Below, in pieces: positions 1 through 8,303 of a stretch of DNA of 28,596 nucleotides. Below the pieces are notes generated by a model. The model searched no databases. It worked only from the letters and a program-made list of their open reading frames with translations, and was not told the origin of the DNA. Made by a program: the position numbers and the translations under genes. Source of the stretch: a virus; IMG/VR virus record IMGVR_UViG_3300030109_001138, positions 1-28,596 of that record; one strand, given 5' to 3'. Within the stretch, counting starts at the first letter, position 1; the number at the start of each line of letters is the position of its first letter.

Positions 1-101
1 CGGTTCAGCAACCTGCAGGAACTACAGTTGCAGGTCAAACTAACTATTCATGGTCACAATGGGTTTTAAGTAATTCAGCACCTAATTTTGAAAGTTGTCA
101 T
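1..101. repeat. Left copy of the terminal redundancy (circular genome join)
   Basis: This segment is repeated at the right edge (28496-28596) with one difference, G at 3 against A at 28498. The reading frame of the large tail gene continues exactly across the join: the start at 27625 and the codons ending at 2582 are in one frame when 28596 is followed by 102. The simplest reading is that the contig is a closed or circularly permuted genome of about 28,495 bp. The repeat length, near 100 bp, is what an assembler overlap would leave, so it need not be a packaged terminal repeat. Confidence 0.93.
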
Positions 102-2582
102 GAAGTTGATTATATAACTATACCTATAAATTCAGTACAGTCAGATGATGCAACTACAATATGGAATACTGCACAAGAAACTTTTACAAAGATATATCCA
201 ACAATGGATTCTATACAACTTAAGCACAGAACATCAACATCTAATTTAAAAACGGGTGAGTTATGTGATAGTGATAGTATAAAATTTGATGTTATTATTG
301 AAGGTACTGATGGTACTATATATTCACAAACAACCAGAAACGTGCCTGATACTAATGACCAACAAACATTTGTACATCTTTATAGTATGGACTTGACAGC
401 TATGCCTGTTGGTGCTTCTGCTAGAATTAAGATGAGGCGTTACGCTTTTGAGCCAAACAGTTTAGCATTAAATATGTCTTTTGCTTTAGTAACAGACTTA
501 GGTTCAGATGGTTATGGTCCACAAAATAATTTAGATATAAAACTTACTATAAATTGGTCAGAATTTAATCAAGGTGTATATGGTGCTACAATTAATGTAC
601 CTGCTTGTATTGATTCTTCAATAACGCAAAAAGACTTTTTAAAAGACTTAATAGAACGTTTTAATCTTGTAGTTATTGCAGACCCCGATGATGCCTCAAA
701 TATAATTATAGAACCTTATAATGACTATTTATCACAAAGTACACTTGTTGATTGGACACAAAAGCTAGACACATCAAAAGAAGTAATAATTAGAGATACA
801 ACATCACTACAAAAAAAGACTATAAATTTAACAGACTTAGAAGATGTTGATTTGTGTAATAAAACAATAAAAGAAACACAACCAACTGCTAATGTATTTG
901 GTCATCTAAATATAACAGAAACTAATAATGATTTTGCTACAGGTGAAATGACTAACAATCCAATCTTTTCACCATACATTAATCAAAAGGTGTTTAGAGG
1001 TGATGACAATTTACAAGACCCATCATATTTAGCTAATATGACTGTTCAATATGAATTTACATATACACAAGTTGAGGGTGGTTTTGAAAACCCTACAGAA
1101 GCAACAAAGCCAAAAATATATTGGTATAATGGTTTAGCTACAACAGTAAAAGATTCAGCTGATAATACTAAAACATACTACCTACATAATAACGTATCAA
1201 ATAGTATCACACCATATTCTTTTACAACATACCCTGTATGTACTCCTTTTGATATTACACCATCTAGTGATGCTTATACATTAACACAAGCCAACAAATC
1301 TTTATATTGGAATAGTACACCACCAATAGTAGGTGAATTAGATATTTTTAATTATGAAGATGAATCTGGGAGTTGGTTTAATAATTCATTATATGGTTAT
1401 TACTGGAAGCAATATCTTGATGGTGTTTATGGTGTAGATGCACGATTGATGGAATGTTATCTTAATCTCAATGAAGTAGATATATTCAATTTTAAATTTA
1501 ATGATGAAGTATTTATAAAAGATACTTATTATAGGATTATTGAAATTAGCAATTATCAAGTAGGTGCAAAAGCATCAACAAAAGTTAAGTTATTAAAATC
1601 ACTAGACACTATTTCAACAGGTAATGATTGTGGATATGTATTAGGTAATTTTAATGGCTCAAATACTTTTTTTAATTTTTTCTATGTTTGGTGTCCGAGT
1701 AGTGAGCCGAACTGCACACCATCTGTAACTGCAGGTGATTATTCAGGACTGGTAGCACCTCCAGCGTGTTGTCTTGGTCTTGGTGGGTTTGTCAATTATA
1801 ACTATACTGCTTATGCTTCTCAAAATTTATATTTATGCAGTATTAATGCAGGTAGTATTCCAATAAGATTACAAAACATATTACGATTCAGAACCTTGTT
1901 TAATGTAGGTCAATTAAAAAGTATGTTCTATGAAAAATTAGGTGGTTTAAATAAACCCCTAATGATTGGAACAGGTAACACAAAATATGCTACACCATTA
2001 ATTAATTCATTTGGTAATGATATAGCTATTAAATACACTAATAAAAGAAAAGGATTACCACCTATTGAGGGTGAATCACATCGAATGGTTTTAACAGGAT
2101 TCACAGATGGAAATACACGTAATTATGCCTATCCTGAGGGTACTAAAAATGCAAGAAAGATATATTTACCACCAGATTGCACAACTATAATAAGAGTAAA
2201 AGGAACAGCAACTGTTGTAGGTGGTAAAAGCTCTACTTATGTTGTGGGTTATACTGAGGGTTTTGCTTATTATACGGCTTTTAAAAATATCAGTGCTAGT
2301 GTTACACAATTAAGCACAACAGGTGGCCAACAAGAGTTTAGTATTCGTGAGGGTGCTAATCCTACAACTTGCACATTATATATATCAACAGGTGATGGTG
2401 GTGAATTAAAATTTGGATTAGATGACAGCCAAACAGACACCAAAAGGGTGTGGTCATTGAGTGTTGATATTGATGTACAACAAATTTATAGTATCGGATT
2501 ACCTTATGATGAAAATTGGGCGTTATACCAAAATGGGGAAAATATACAATTTCAAAATTATAAACTAATGATATGGAACTAA
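1..2582 (+). CDS. Tail hub/fibre-like protein, 3' part (gene continues from 27625)
   Basis: This is the downstream part of a gene that starts at 27625 and crosses the contig ends; the whole protein is about 1150 residues. The frame is open from base 3, so the ATG at 204 is internal and not the start. No known enzymatic motif is seen. A cysteine-rich stretch lies around 1630-1790, and the C-terminal 250 residues are rich in Gly, Thr and Tyr with regular beta-type spacing, ending with a run of short beta-like segments. The location next to the tape measure and the N-terminal part (see 27625) suggest a baseplate hub or tail-associated protein whose C terminus may carry receptor-binding domains. 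Assignment to tail structure is fairly safe; the exact role is inferred. Confidence 0.8.
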   Translation, partial: VQQPAGTTVAGQTNYSWSQWVLSNSAPNFESCHEVDYITIPINSVQSDDATTIWNTAQETFTKIYPTMDSIQLKHRTSTSNLKTGELCDSDSIKFDVIIEGTDGTIYSQTTRNVPDTNDQQTFVHLYSMDLTAMPVGASARIKMRRYAFEPNSLALNMSFALVTDLGSDGYGPQNNLDIKLTINWSEFNQGVYGATINVPACIDSSITQKDFLKDLIERFNLVVIADPDDASNIIIEPYNDYLSQSTLVDWTQKLDTSKEVIIRDTTSLQKKTINLTDLEDVDLCNKTIKETQPTANVFGHLNITETNNDFATGEMTNNPIFSPYINQKVFRGDDNLQDPSYLANMTVQYEFTYTQVEGGFENPTEATKPKIYWYNGLATTVKDSADNTKTYYLHNNVSNSITPYSFTTYPVCTPFDITPSSDAYTLTQANKSLYWNSTPPIVGELDIFNYEDESGSWFNNSLYGYYWKQYLDGVYGVDARLMECYLNLNEVDIFNFKFNDEVFIKDTYYRIIEISNYQVGAKASTKVKLLKSLDTISTGNDCGYVLGNFNGSNTFFNFFYVWCPSSEPNCTPSVTAGDYSGLVAPPACCLGLGGFVNYNYTAYASQNLYLCSINAGSIPIRLQNILRFRTLFNVGQLKSMFYEKLGGLNKPLMIGTGNTKYATPLINSFGNDIAIKYTNKRKGLPPIEGESHRMVLTGFTDGNTRNYAYPEGTKNARKIYLPPDCTTIIRVKGTATVVGGKSSTYVVGYTEGFAYYTAFKNISASVTQLSTTGGQQEFSIREGANPTTCTLYISTGDGGELKFGLDDSQTDTKRVWSLSVDIDVQQIYSIGLPYDENWALYQNGENIQFQNYKLMIWN

Positions 2583-2746
2583 AGAAATATATAGAAAGCG
2601 TTGCAAAGGTTATTATTCCTGCAATAGACCATTTGCAGTTAGTAGATTATAAAGACAAAGAATTAGATTTTGCTTATGGTATGCAAGAATATCACACAAG
2701 TTTTAGAAAAATGTTTAAACAAATAATGAGAATAATTTTTAGATAA
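2573..2746 (+). CDS. Small hypothetical protein, 57 aa
   Basis: An ATG at 2573 overlaps the last 10 bases of the tail gene, and the ORF ends one base before the tape measure ATG at 2748. The product is basic, starts MELKKYIESVAKVIIPAID and ends in a cluster of Arg, Phe and Ile. It has no signal peptide and no recognisable motif. The tight fit between two tail genes, with an overlap at one side and a one-base gap at the other, supports real translation. The location suggests a tail assembly or chaperone accessory, but nothing in the sequence shows a function. Confidence 0.6.
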   Translation: MELKKYIESVAKVIIPAIDHLQLVDYKDKELDFAYGMQEYHTSFRKMFKQIMRIIFR

Positions 2747-2747
2747 T

Positions 2748-4130
2748 ATGTCACAAGAAAAAACAGTCAAATTAAATATAGATGCAAAAGATGCTTTAAA
2801 GAGATTAGAAGCAGTTGAAAAGGAATTAGCTAATATAGGTAAAACTGCAAAAAAAACAGAACAAGGTACAAGTGCATTAGCAACAGGGTTTAGAGGTATT
2901 GGTTTAGCATGGAAAGCTATCGGAATTGGTGCAGTTATAAGTGCGTTGCAATTTCTTGCAGATAAATTTAGTGCTAATCAAGAAATAATGGACAAGGTAA
3001 ATATAGCAAGTGCAGTATTTGGTGATGTGATGACTAAAATAGGTACTGTTGTAATTTCTGTTGTAAAAGGTTTAGGTTTATTAGGCAAGGCAGTTGGTAA
3101 GGTTTTAAAGGGCGAATTTAAAGAAGCAGGAGAAATAGCTAAACAATCTTTTGATGGTGTAAAAGAAGCAGTTGTTGGTAACAATGAAAGTTTTTCGGAT
3201 TTTATTAATAATGCTAAAGAAAGTGCAAAAGAAAGTGTAAAAGTTGCAAAAGCTATGAATAGTATGCGTAATGAAGTAAAGTTAGCAGATGCACAACAAA
3301 GACAATTGCAATTAACATACCAAAGAGATGCAGAGTTGCAAAGGCAAATTAGAGATGATACAAGTTTAACTATTCAAGAACGTATAGCTGCTAATGAAGA
3401 ACTGGGTCGAATACTAGATGAGCAATTTTCTAAAGAAGAAGCATTAGCACAAAAAAAAATAGACTTAGCAGCATTAGAATTATCAAGGAATAAAACAAAC
3501 ATTGATTTGCAAGTTGCATTAATAGATGCTAAAACAGAATTAGCAGACTTAGAAGAAAGAATTACAGGTCAGCGTTCAGAGCAATTAACTAATTTAACTG
3601 CACTAGAAGAAGAATATCAAAAAAGTATAGAAACAACAGGTGATACAGTTGTTGCTACTGCAAAAGCAGGTGTAGTAATTACTAAATTAACAGAAGACCA
3701 AAAAAGAGATATTATCTCGAATTCATTAGGGCAAATAGCAGGTGCATTAGGTGAAAATAGTAAAGCAGGAAAATCATTAGCAATAGCACAAGCTTTAATG
3801 GACACTTATGCAGGTGCTAATAAAGCTCTTGCACAAGGTGGTATATTTGGTGCTATTTCAGCTGCTGGTATTGTAGCTGCTGGTCTTGCTAATGTTGCTA
3901 GAATAAAATCAACAAACCCTGAAACGGGTGCAGGTGGTGGTGGTGGTGGTGCTGATACTAATGTACCAACACCTACAGGATTAGGTGGTGCAGGATTAAT
4001 ACCTAATTTAGAAAACATTAATCAAAATGACTTAGGAACACCAGAACCAGTACAGGCATTTGTAGTAGAAAATGATATATCAAATGCTCAGGCATTACAA
4101 GAAGAATTAGAAATACAAGCTACATTATAA
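2748..4130 (+). CDS. Putative tail tape measure protein (short)
   Basis: The 460-residue protein begins with a Lys/Glu-rich coiled-coil segment (MSQEKTVKLNIDAKDALKRL) followed by two hydrophobic Gly/Ala/Val-rich segments at about residues 46-70 and 93-115. A long Gln/Glu/Ala/Leu-rich helical region occupies about 155-290. A second Ala/Gly-rich hydrophobic stretch at about 335-385 leads into a poly-Gly tract near residue 395. Alternating helical and hydrophobic segments of this kind are typical of tape measure proteins, which set tail length and may insert into the host membrane. At roughly 0.15 nm per residue it would suit a short tail near 70 nm. It lies after the hub gene instead of before it, which is unusual. 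Confidence 0.75.
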   Translation: MSQEKTVKLNIDAKDALKRLEAVEKELANIGKTAKKTEQGTSALATGFRGIGLAWKAIGIGAVISALQFLADKFSANQEIMDKVNIASAVFGDVMTKIGTVVISVVKGLGLLGKAVGKVLKGEFKEAGEIAKQSFDGVKEAVVGNNESFSDFINNAKESAKESVKVAKAMNSMRNEVKLADAQQRQLQLTYQRDAELQRQIRDDTSLTIQERIAANEELGRILDEQFSKEEALAQKKIDLAALELSRNKTNIDLQVALIDAKTELADLEERITGQRSEQLTNLTALEEEYQKSIETTGDTVVATAKAGVVITKLTEDQKRDIISNSLGQIAGALGENSKAGKSLAIAQALMDTYAGANKALAQGGIFGAISAAGIVAAGLANVARIKSTNPETGAGGGGGGADTNVPTPTGLGGAGLIPNLENINQNDLGTPEPVQAFVVENDISNAQALQEELEIQATL

Positions 4131-4143
4131 ACAAAATTATAAA

Positions 4144-4156
4144 CTTTATATTTATA
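4144..4156 (+). promoter_or_regulatory. Recurring AT-rich motif before gene 4163
   Basis: CTTTATATTTATA ends six bases before the ATG at 4163. Near-identical copies lie before the genes at 5200, 7626 and 24327. The core fits the TAnnTTT part of the Bacteroidota -7 box, but no TTG -33 element is evident. Function is inferred only from the repeated position. Confidence 0.4.
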
Positions 4157-4162
4157 GATGTT

Positions 4163-5158
4163 ATGGGAAAAAAGAAAAAACTAATAGAATTAATAATAGA
4201 TGAAACTGCAGAACACTTTGGTGTTGATGCTATTTCAGTTGTCAAGTTTCCAGCAATAGAAGAAAACTTTGTTTTTTTCAATAATGACTTTTTATCACTT
4301 GCAAAAGTAGATGAAGAACAGAAACAATTAATTGGTGCAATTTTAATACCAGACAAAAAAATACCTAGACTAGACAAAGAAACTAACGAGGAATACGATG
4401 TTTTCTTTACTAAAGAAACTATTAAACAAGCACAAAAGTTGTTTATGAATAGTCTGAATAATAATAACCATACACTAGAACATAAAGAGCCAATAAAAGG
4501 CTTAACAGTAGTTGAATCATGGATTAAAGAAGATAAGAAATTTGATAAGTCAAATATGTATGGTTTTAAGAATATGCCTGTTGGAACTTGGTTTGTGCAG
4601 GTAAGTGCAGAAAATAATCCTGAGATTTGGGAAAAAATTAAAAATAAAGAAGTGCGTGGTTTTAGCATTGAGGGTTACTTTACTGATAAACTAATTGAAG
4701 CATCAAAAGAAAGAGATATTTTAGATGAAGTTTGTGAAGATTGTCCTGATGAAGTAATGATGGGTAAAATAAAAGATATTATCTTAGAAAACGAGTTACG
4801 CCCTGTAGGTGCATTAGATGGTGAGCCACTATTTAGGACAAAAGAAGAAGCTGAATTATATGCTGAAATGTTTAAAGGTTGCTCTGGTAGTCATGCACAT
4901 AATGTTGATGGTGTAAGGTTATTCATGCCTTGTGATGACCATGCTTCTGCAACTATGCGTGAAGAACACTCAGAAACAGGAAGAAAAAAAAGAAAACGAA
5001 AATACAAGATGCTAGAATATGTAGCTTTCGCTAAACGTAAAGCGATGCTAAAGTATTCTTGGGACGAGTGCATGAAAGACCAGATGAAAGAATACGGCAA
5101 CAAAGAAATAGCTGCTAAGGTCTGTGCTGCTATTAAAAACAAGACAGTAAAACGTTAG
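4163..5158 (+). CDS. XkdF-like prohead protease with C-terminal extension
   Basis: The 331-residue protein matches the pattern of the XkdF/S78-type prohead protease group, which matures the capsid shell by cleaving scaffold and coat. A candidate catalytic histidine pair sits in HTLEH (about residues 103-107), and a candidate nucleophile Ser168 in RGFSIEGYF. After the protease domain, at about residue 185, come two extra segments. One at about 205-255 has Cys/His residues (GCSGSHAHNVDG, MPCDDH). A basic tail starts at about 270 and ends with WDECMKDQMKEYGNKEIAAK. It is followed by scaffold and capsid genes, which supports the assignment. A 41-nt gap with the AT-rich motif separates it from the scaffold gene. 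Confidence 0.8.
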   Translation: MGKKKKLIELIIDETAEHFGVDAISVVKFPAIEENFVFFNNDFLSLAKVDEEQKQLIGAILIPDKKIPRLDKETNEEYDVFFTKETIKQAQKLFMNSLNNNNHTLEHKEPIKGLTVVESWIKEDKKFDKSNMYGFKNMPVGTWFVQVSAENNPEIWEKIKNKEVRGFSIEGYFTDKLIEASKERDILDEVCEDCPDEVMMGKIKDIILENELRPVGALDGEPLFRTKEEAELYAEMFKGCSGSHAHNVDGVRLFMPCDDHASATMREEHSETGRKKRKRKYKMLEYVAFAKRKAMLKYSWDECMKDQMKEYGNKEIAAKVCAAIKNKTVKR

Positions 5159-5178
5159 AGAAATAAACAACATTAACC

Positions 5179-5192
5179 CTTTTATATTTATA
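5179..5192 (+). promoter_or_regulatory. Recurring AT-rich motif before gene 5200
   Basis: CTTTTATATTTATA ends seven bases before the ATG at 5200. It is the best match to the copies at 4144 and 24309, and like them it sits in one of the few gaps between structural genes. It may be a late promoter element giving a near-leaderless transcript, or a translation-start signal. Confidence 0.4.
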
Positions 5193-5199
5193 GTTAGTT

Positions 5200-5859
5200 A
5201 TGGAAACAATAGAAAAAATTTTAAATATCTTGAAAATGAAAAACAAACCAAAATCTTATTCTGTTAAATTTTATGCAGAAATGAAATTAGACGATGGACG
5301 TATTATTGCTACAGAAGATGAGCAATTTATGATTGGGTCTAAAGTATTTGCCATTAGTGATGATGGTGAGGCTTCTTCATTAGAAGCAGGAAGTTATACA
5401 ATGGAAAACGGAAACAAATTGACTATTGGTGATTCATCAGAAATTCTAGACTTAGGAGAAGAAAAGGAAGCAGAAGATGTTGAGGCATCAGAAGAAGAAT
5501 TATCTGAAGAAGTTGAAGAATCTAAAGAAGAAGAATTAGCTGAGGAAGCAGATGTTGCTGATTGGAAAGGTATGGAAATAAGAATAAAAAATTTAGAAGA
5601 TGCTGTTGCTGACCTAAAAGCAGACAAAGTAGAAGCGTCTGCTGAATTATCTGAAGAAAAAACAGAAATGGGTTCAGAAATAATTGGTGAATTAACTACA
5701 CAAATTGAAGAACTTAAAAGCAAAATAGTTGAATTAAGTAACGAACCTGCTGATGAAGGCATTACATATAACCCTCAAGGTTTAGAACCAAATTCAACTA
5801 TTAATTTAAAGAAACTGTCTACTACTGAGAGGGCAGCATATTACATTAACAATAAATAA
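5200..5859 (+). CDS. Putative capsid scaffolding protein
   Basis: The 219-residue protein has a beta-rich N-terminal domain (about 1-85, with YSVKFYAEMKLDDGR). It is followed by a very acidic stretch (about 86-125, dense in Glu and Asp) and a coiled-coil-like Lys/Glu/Leu segment at about 125-180. The C terminus (about 185-219) is predicted to be flexible and contains NPQGLEP. Acidic, helical composition and a place between prohead protease and major capsid protein are typical of scaffolds, which guide procapsid assembly and are then cleaved or released. It starts seven bases after the AT-rich motif and ends nine bases before the capsid ATG. The assignment rests on position and composition. 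Confidence 0.65.
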   Translation: METIEKILNILKMKNKPKSYSVKFYAEMKLDDGRIIATEDEQFMIGSKVFAISDDGEASSLEAGSYTMENGNKLTIGDSSEILDLGEEKEAEDVEASEEELSEEVEESKEEELAEEADVADWKGMEIRIKNLEDAVADLKADKVEASAELSEEKTEMGSEIIGELTTQIEELKSKIVELSNEPADEGITYNPQGLEPNSTINLKKLSTTERAAYYINNK

Positions 5860-5868
5860 TTTTTTAAA

Positions 5869-6870
5869 ATGGCGAATAATAAATATAATTTAAGTAAAGA
5901 ATATCAATTTGATATTACTGTTACTGACAACACTTACGCGGGTAAGTTAGCGTTGCCTTATGTTACTGCTGCAGTTAAAAGTCCTGACACAGTAGCCAAA
6001 GGTTACGTTAGACAAATAGATGGTTTAAATTCAAAAGCGGTAATTTCTAACTTAGGAATTAGCGACCCTATATTGGCTGCGGGTTGTGATTTTGACACAA
6101 ACAATACGGCAGCTATGGCTCTCACAGAACAAGTTTTAACATTAACTGATTTGAGAGTAAATGAGCAAGTATGTCGAAAAACAATTTTTCCTACATGGAT
6201 TGGAGAAAATATGGACAGAAATGGAAACCTTCCTACTAATTTTGAAGATTTTTTATTATCTACAGTTGCAGGAAAAGCTGGTGAGCAATTAGAGGAATTT
6301 ATATGGACAGGTGCTGCTCCTTTTGGAACAGGATTTTTATCTAACAATGGAACATTTGACCAAACTGGATTAAACAACTCTGCACTTGCTGATTTTCCAC
6401 AAGCAACTATTGCAGGTGGTGCAGGTGTTGATTCAACAAACGCTGTTGCAGCATTTGGTAAAGTTTATGACAGTGCAGCAACAAATTCTCCCTCAATACT
6501 ATCTAAAACAGGATTAGCTTTTTATTGTAATAATAGAACTTATGGTTTTTATATTCAGCAATTAGCAGGTCAAGGTGCTTTTACTGTTCATCAAGGTATT
6601 AATAACTTAGGACCAGACCAATCTTTTCCACAAGCTACATATTTAGGTATTCCAATTTATGTTTGTCCTGGTATGCCAGATGACGCTATTGTTTTGACAT
6701 ACAAAGACAACTTAGTATTTGGAACTAACCTAGCTACTGATTGGACTGAGGCGAGAATTATACCAACTTATGAATATGATGGTTCAGACAACGTGAGAAT
6801 CGTAATGAATTTTGCAGTTGGTGTACAGGTTGCAGTTAAAACAGATGGTGTAGTCGGTTGCGATTTCTAA
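5869..6870 (+). CDS. Major capsid protein (HK97-fold candidate)
   Basis: The 333-residue protein lies directly after protease and scaffold genes and directly before a strong terminator, as expected for the most abundant virion protein. It is Gly/Ala/Asn-rich without charged clusters, cysteine use is modest, and the C-terminal part has the segments IYVCPGMPDD, VFGTNLATDW and NFAVGVQVAVKTDG. The last resembles the conserved beta-strand near the end of HK97-type capsid proteins, where the axial domain closes. No long N-terminal delta domain is present, in agreement with a separate scaffold gene. Identification is by context and overall pattern. Confidence 0.78.
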   Translation: MANNKYNLSKEYQFDITVTDNTYAGKLALPYVTAAVKSPDTVAKGYVRQIDGLNSKAVISNLGISDPILAAGCDFDTNNTAAMALTEQVLTLTDLRVNEQVCRKTIFPTWIGENMDRNGNLPTNFEDFLLSTVAGKAGEQLEEFIWTGAAPFGTGFLSNNGTFDQTGLNNSALADFPQATIAGGAGVDSTNAVAAFGKVYDSAATNSPSILSKTGLAFYCNNRTYGFYIQQLAGQGAFTVHQGINNLGPDQSFPQATYLGIPIYVCPGMPDDAIVLTYKDNLVFGTNLATDWTEARIIPTYEYDGSDNVRIVMNFAVGVQVAVKTDGVVGCDF

Positions 6871-6884
6871 AAAAACTTTAAATA

Positions 6885-6909
6885 GGGGGTTGCAATATAC
6901 CCCCTTTTT
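6885..6909 (+). terminator. Rho-independent terminator after the capsid gene
   Basis: GGGGGT (6885-6890) pairs with ACCCCC (6899-6904) around an eight-base loop, followed by five T residues. It lies 15 bases past the capsid stop codon and probably separates high-level capsid transcription from the next gene. Confidence 0.85.
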
Positions 6910-6934
6910 ATTAACCTTATAATAAAATAATAAT

Positions 6935-7528
6935 ATGGCTTGTGACTTAACAAGAGGGCGAAAAATAGACTGTAAAGATAGTATAGGTGGCTTAAAAGCA
7001 ATTTATATTTGCAAATCGTATTCTGATAACATTTCTGCTACTGCTACAATTAACACTACTGAAATGACTACTGCAGGTTTTGCAAATTGGTCTTGTTGTG
7101 GTGGTACAGTAGAGGTTTTTAAGTATAACTTAGTTGCAAATTTATCTAGTTTGACAGTTACCACAAATTCTGATAATGCAAATGGTACTTTATTTTTTAC
7201 ACAAGCATTATCAATAACACTACAAAAGATTGACCACGATATGACAAATGAGTTGCGACTTATGGGTTATAGTAGAGCGCAAATCTTTGTACAAGATGAA
7301 AACGATAATGTGTTTTTATTAGGAATTGATGGTGGTTGTCATGTTTCAGGTGGTACAGTTATCACAGGAACTGCTAAAGGTGATTTGACAGGGTACACAA
7401 TAGAGTGGAGTGCAGAAGAAAAGAATGCAGTTATTCAACTACCTGCATCGGCAGGCGTTGCTACTACTAAATATCCTTTTGATGGATTAACTGATGAAGC
7501 AAACTTAACAATTACTGAGGGTTCTTAA
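6935..7528 (+). CDS. Putative tail tube or head decoration protein
   Basis: The 197-residue protein starts MACDLTRGRKIDCKDSIGGL and is rich in Thr, Ala, Gly and beta-branched residues. Several cysteines lie in the first half, including a CCGG. The central part (SITLQKIDHDMTNELR, FVQDENDNVFLLG) and the closing Gly/Thr-rich region read as a beta-sandwich, which is the usual build of tail tube proteins. It is a single-gene unit between two strong terminators (6885-6909 and 7554-7577), suggesting a separate, high transcription level as for an abundant virion protein. Major tail tube protein is the favoured call. A head decoration protein is the main alternative. Confidence 0.55.
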   Translation: MACDLTRGRKIDCKDSIGGLKAIYICKSYSDNISATATINTTEMTTAGFANWSCCGGTVEVFKYNLVANLSSLTVTTNSDNANGTLFFTQALSITLQKIDHDMTNELRLMGYSRAQIFVQDENDNVFLLGIDGGCHVSGGTVITGTAKGDLTGYTIEWSAEEKNAVIQLPASAGVATTKYPFDGLTDEANLTITEGS

Positions 7529-7553
7529 TCGTTACTCTAATATATAAGAAAAG

Positions 7554-7577
7554 AGGGGTTTTATTACCCCTTTTTTT
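7554..7577 (+). terminator. Rho-independent terminator after gene 6935
   Basis: AGGGGT (7554-7559) pairs with ACCCCT (7566-7571) around a six-base loop, and the stem can be lengthened by flanking A/T pairs. A run of seven T residues follows. Together with the terminator at 6885 it makes the 6935 gene a single-gene transcription unit. Confidence 0.85.
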
Positions 7578-7597
7578 GTACACTAAAAAACAATTAG

Positions 7598-7615
7598 CTT
7601 ATATTTATATTTATA
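7598..7615 (+). promoter_or_regulatory. Recurring AT-rich motif after a terminator
   Basis: CTTATATTTATATTTATA is a doubled version of the motif at 4144, 5179 and 24309. It lies just past a strong terminator and ten bases before the ATG at 7626. A promoter is needed here if the terminator is efficient, so this copy is the best argument that the motif is a promoter element. Confidence 0.45.
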
Positions 7616-7625
7616 ATAAAACACT

Positions 7626-7778
7626 ATGACTTGGAAACTTAAAAAAGAATGGGAAGGCAAATTGGTTGATTCAATTAGAATACCATTAGACAATATGACA
7701 CAAAAGCAAATTAAAAGTCTTAATGAGGGCGTTAGAAATAACTTATTTGAAAAGGTAAAAACAAAAAAAGAGAAATAA
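7626..7778 (+). CDS. Small hypothetical protein, 50 aa
   Basis: The ORF runs from ATG 7626 to TAA 7776-7778, with one base before the next ATG at 7780. The product (MTWKLKKEWEGKLVDSIRIP then a Lys-rich helical tail) is basic and lacks cysteines, signal peptide or membrane segment. It is the first gene after a terminator and the AT-rich motif. The position between capsid-associated genes and the portal suggests a small virion or assembly protein. No family is recognised. Confidence 0.6.
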   Translation: MTWKLKKEWEGKLVDSIRIPLDNMTQKQIKSLNEGVRNNLFEKVKTKKEK

Positions 7779-7779
7779 T

Positions 7780-8292
7780 ATGTTTCAATTTGTAGTATCA
7801 GAACTTGTTGTAGTAAGTCAATTATTCAACACTCAATATGTGTGTTTGATGGATAAAATGACTTCAACTGATTATTTGCCTTTAGTTAGGGTTGTAAGTC
7901 AAGCAACGGGTGCTGAAAAGGTTTACAAACCTAATACGAGCTTAATGGGGCAACCTACAATCAATGAAAGGTATTACACCATAAATACTGTATTGTTAGA
8001 CACTGGAGATTCTGCTACAGGTACAACAGAAGATTTGGCTGCAGGGTTGGTTAGATTTGAAATTAATTCAAAATTTCCTTTAGGTCTTTATGACTTATAT
8101 ATATATGAAAATACTGAGGATAGTAACACATCACTTAAAGTTTCTGAAGCTATGCAACCACCACTTTATAAAGGTGTTGTGAATGTAACAAATAATGAGT
8201 TTTATCAAAATGTACATTATCTAGAATATGATAAAAATGATTCTAAGGTTGATTTTAATTATCAGACCTATGATTTTTATGAAGAAGATTAA
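7780..8292 (+). CDS. Hypothetical virion-module protein, 170 aa
   Basis: The protein is rich in Val, Thr, Tyr and Asn, with predicted beta structure throughout, for example FEINSKFPLGLYDLYIYENT near the middle. The C terminus is acidic (YDFYEED). It lies one base after the 50-residue gene and 11 bases before the portal gene, so it belongs to the head-neck operon. Its predicted beta-sandwich type and position suit a minor capsid, decoration or neck protein. I do not recognise the family. Confidence 0.6.
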   Translation: MFQFVVSELVVVSQLFNTQYVCLMDKMTSTDYLPLVRVVSQATGAEKVYKPNTSLMGQPTINERYYTINTVLLDTGDSATGTTEDLAAGLVRFEINSKFPLGLYDLYIYENTEDSNTSLKVSEAMQPPLYKGVVNVTNNEFYQNVHYLEYDKNDSKVDFNYQTYDFYEED

Positions 8293-8303
8293 AAAAATAA
8301 AAA

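Noticed and set aside
1-101. Terminal repeat as a true packaged direct terminal repeat
   Set aside because: The length near 100 bp and the location in the middle of a gene fit an assembler overlap. Without read-end data a physical terminal repeat cannot be claimed.
204-206. ATG at 204 as the start of the large tail gene
   Set aside because: The frame is open upstream to base 3 and continues in frame from 27625 across the contig join. An internal Met is the better reading.
3930-3955. GGT-rich tract as a simple repeat element
   Set aside because: It is in-frame poly-Gly in the tape measure protein and has no sign of expansion or other role.
4120-4668. Minus-strand ORF of 182 codons
   Set aside because: It lies wholly over the tape measure end and the protease gene, its composition is that of reversed AT-rich coding sequence (Ser/Phe/Leu-rich), and the plus-strand genes are well supported.
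5394-5762. Minus-strand Ser-rich ORF of 122 codons
   Set aside because: It is the reverse image of the Glu-rich scaffold gene: GAA/GAT codons read backwards give TTC/ATC and TCT-type Ser codons.
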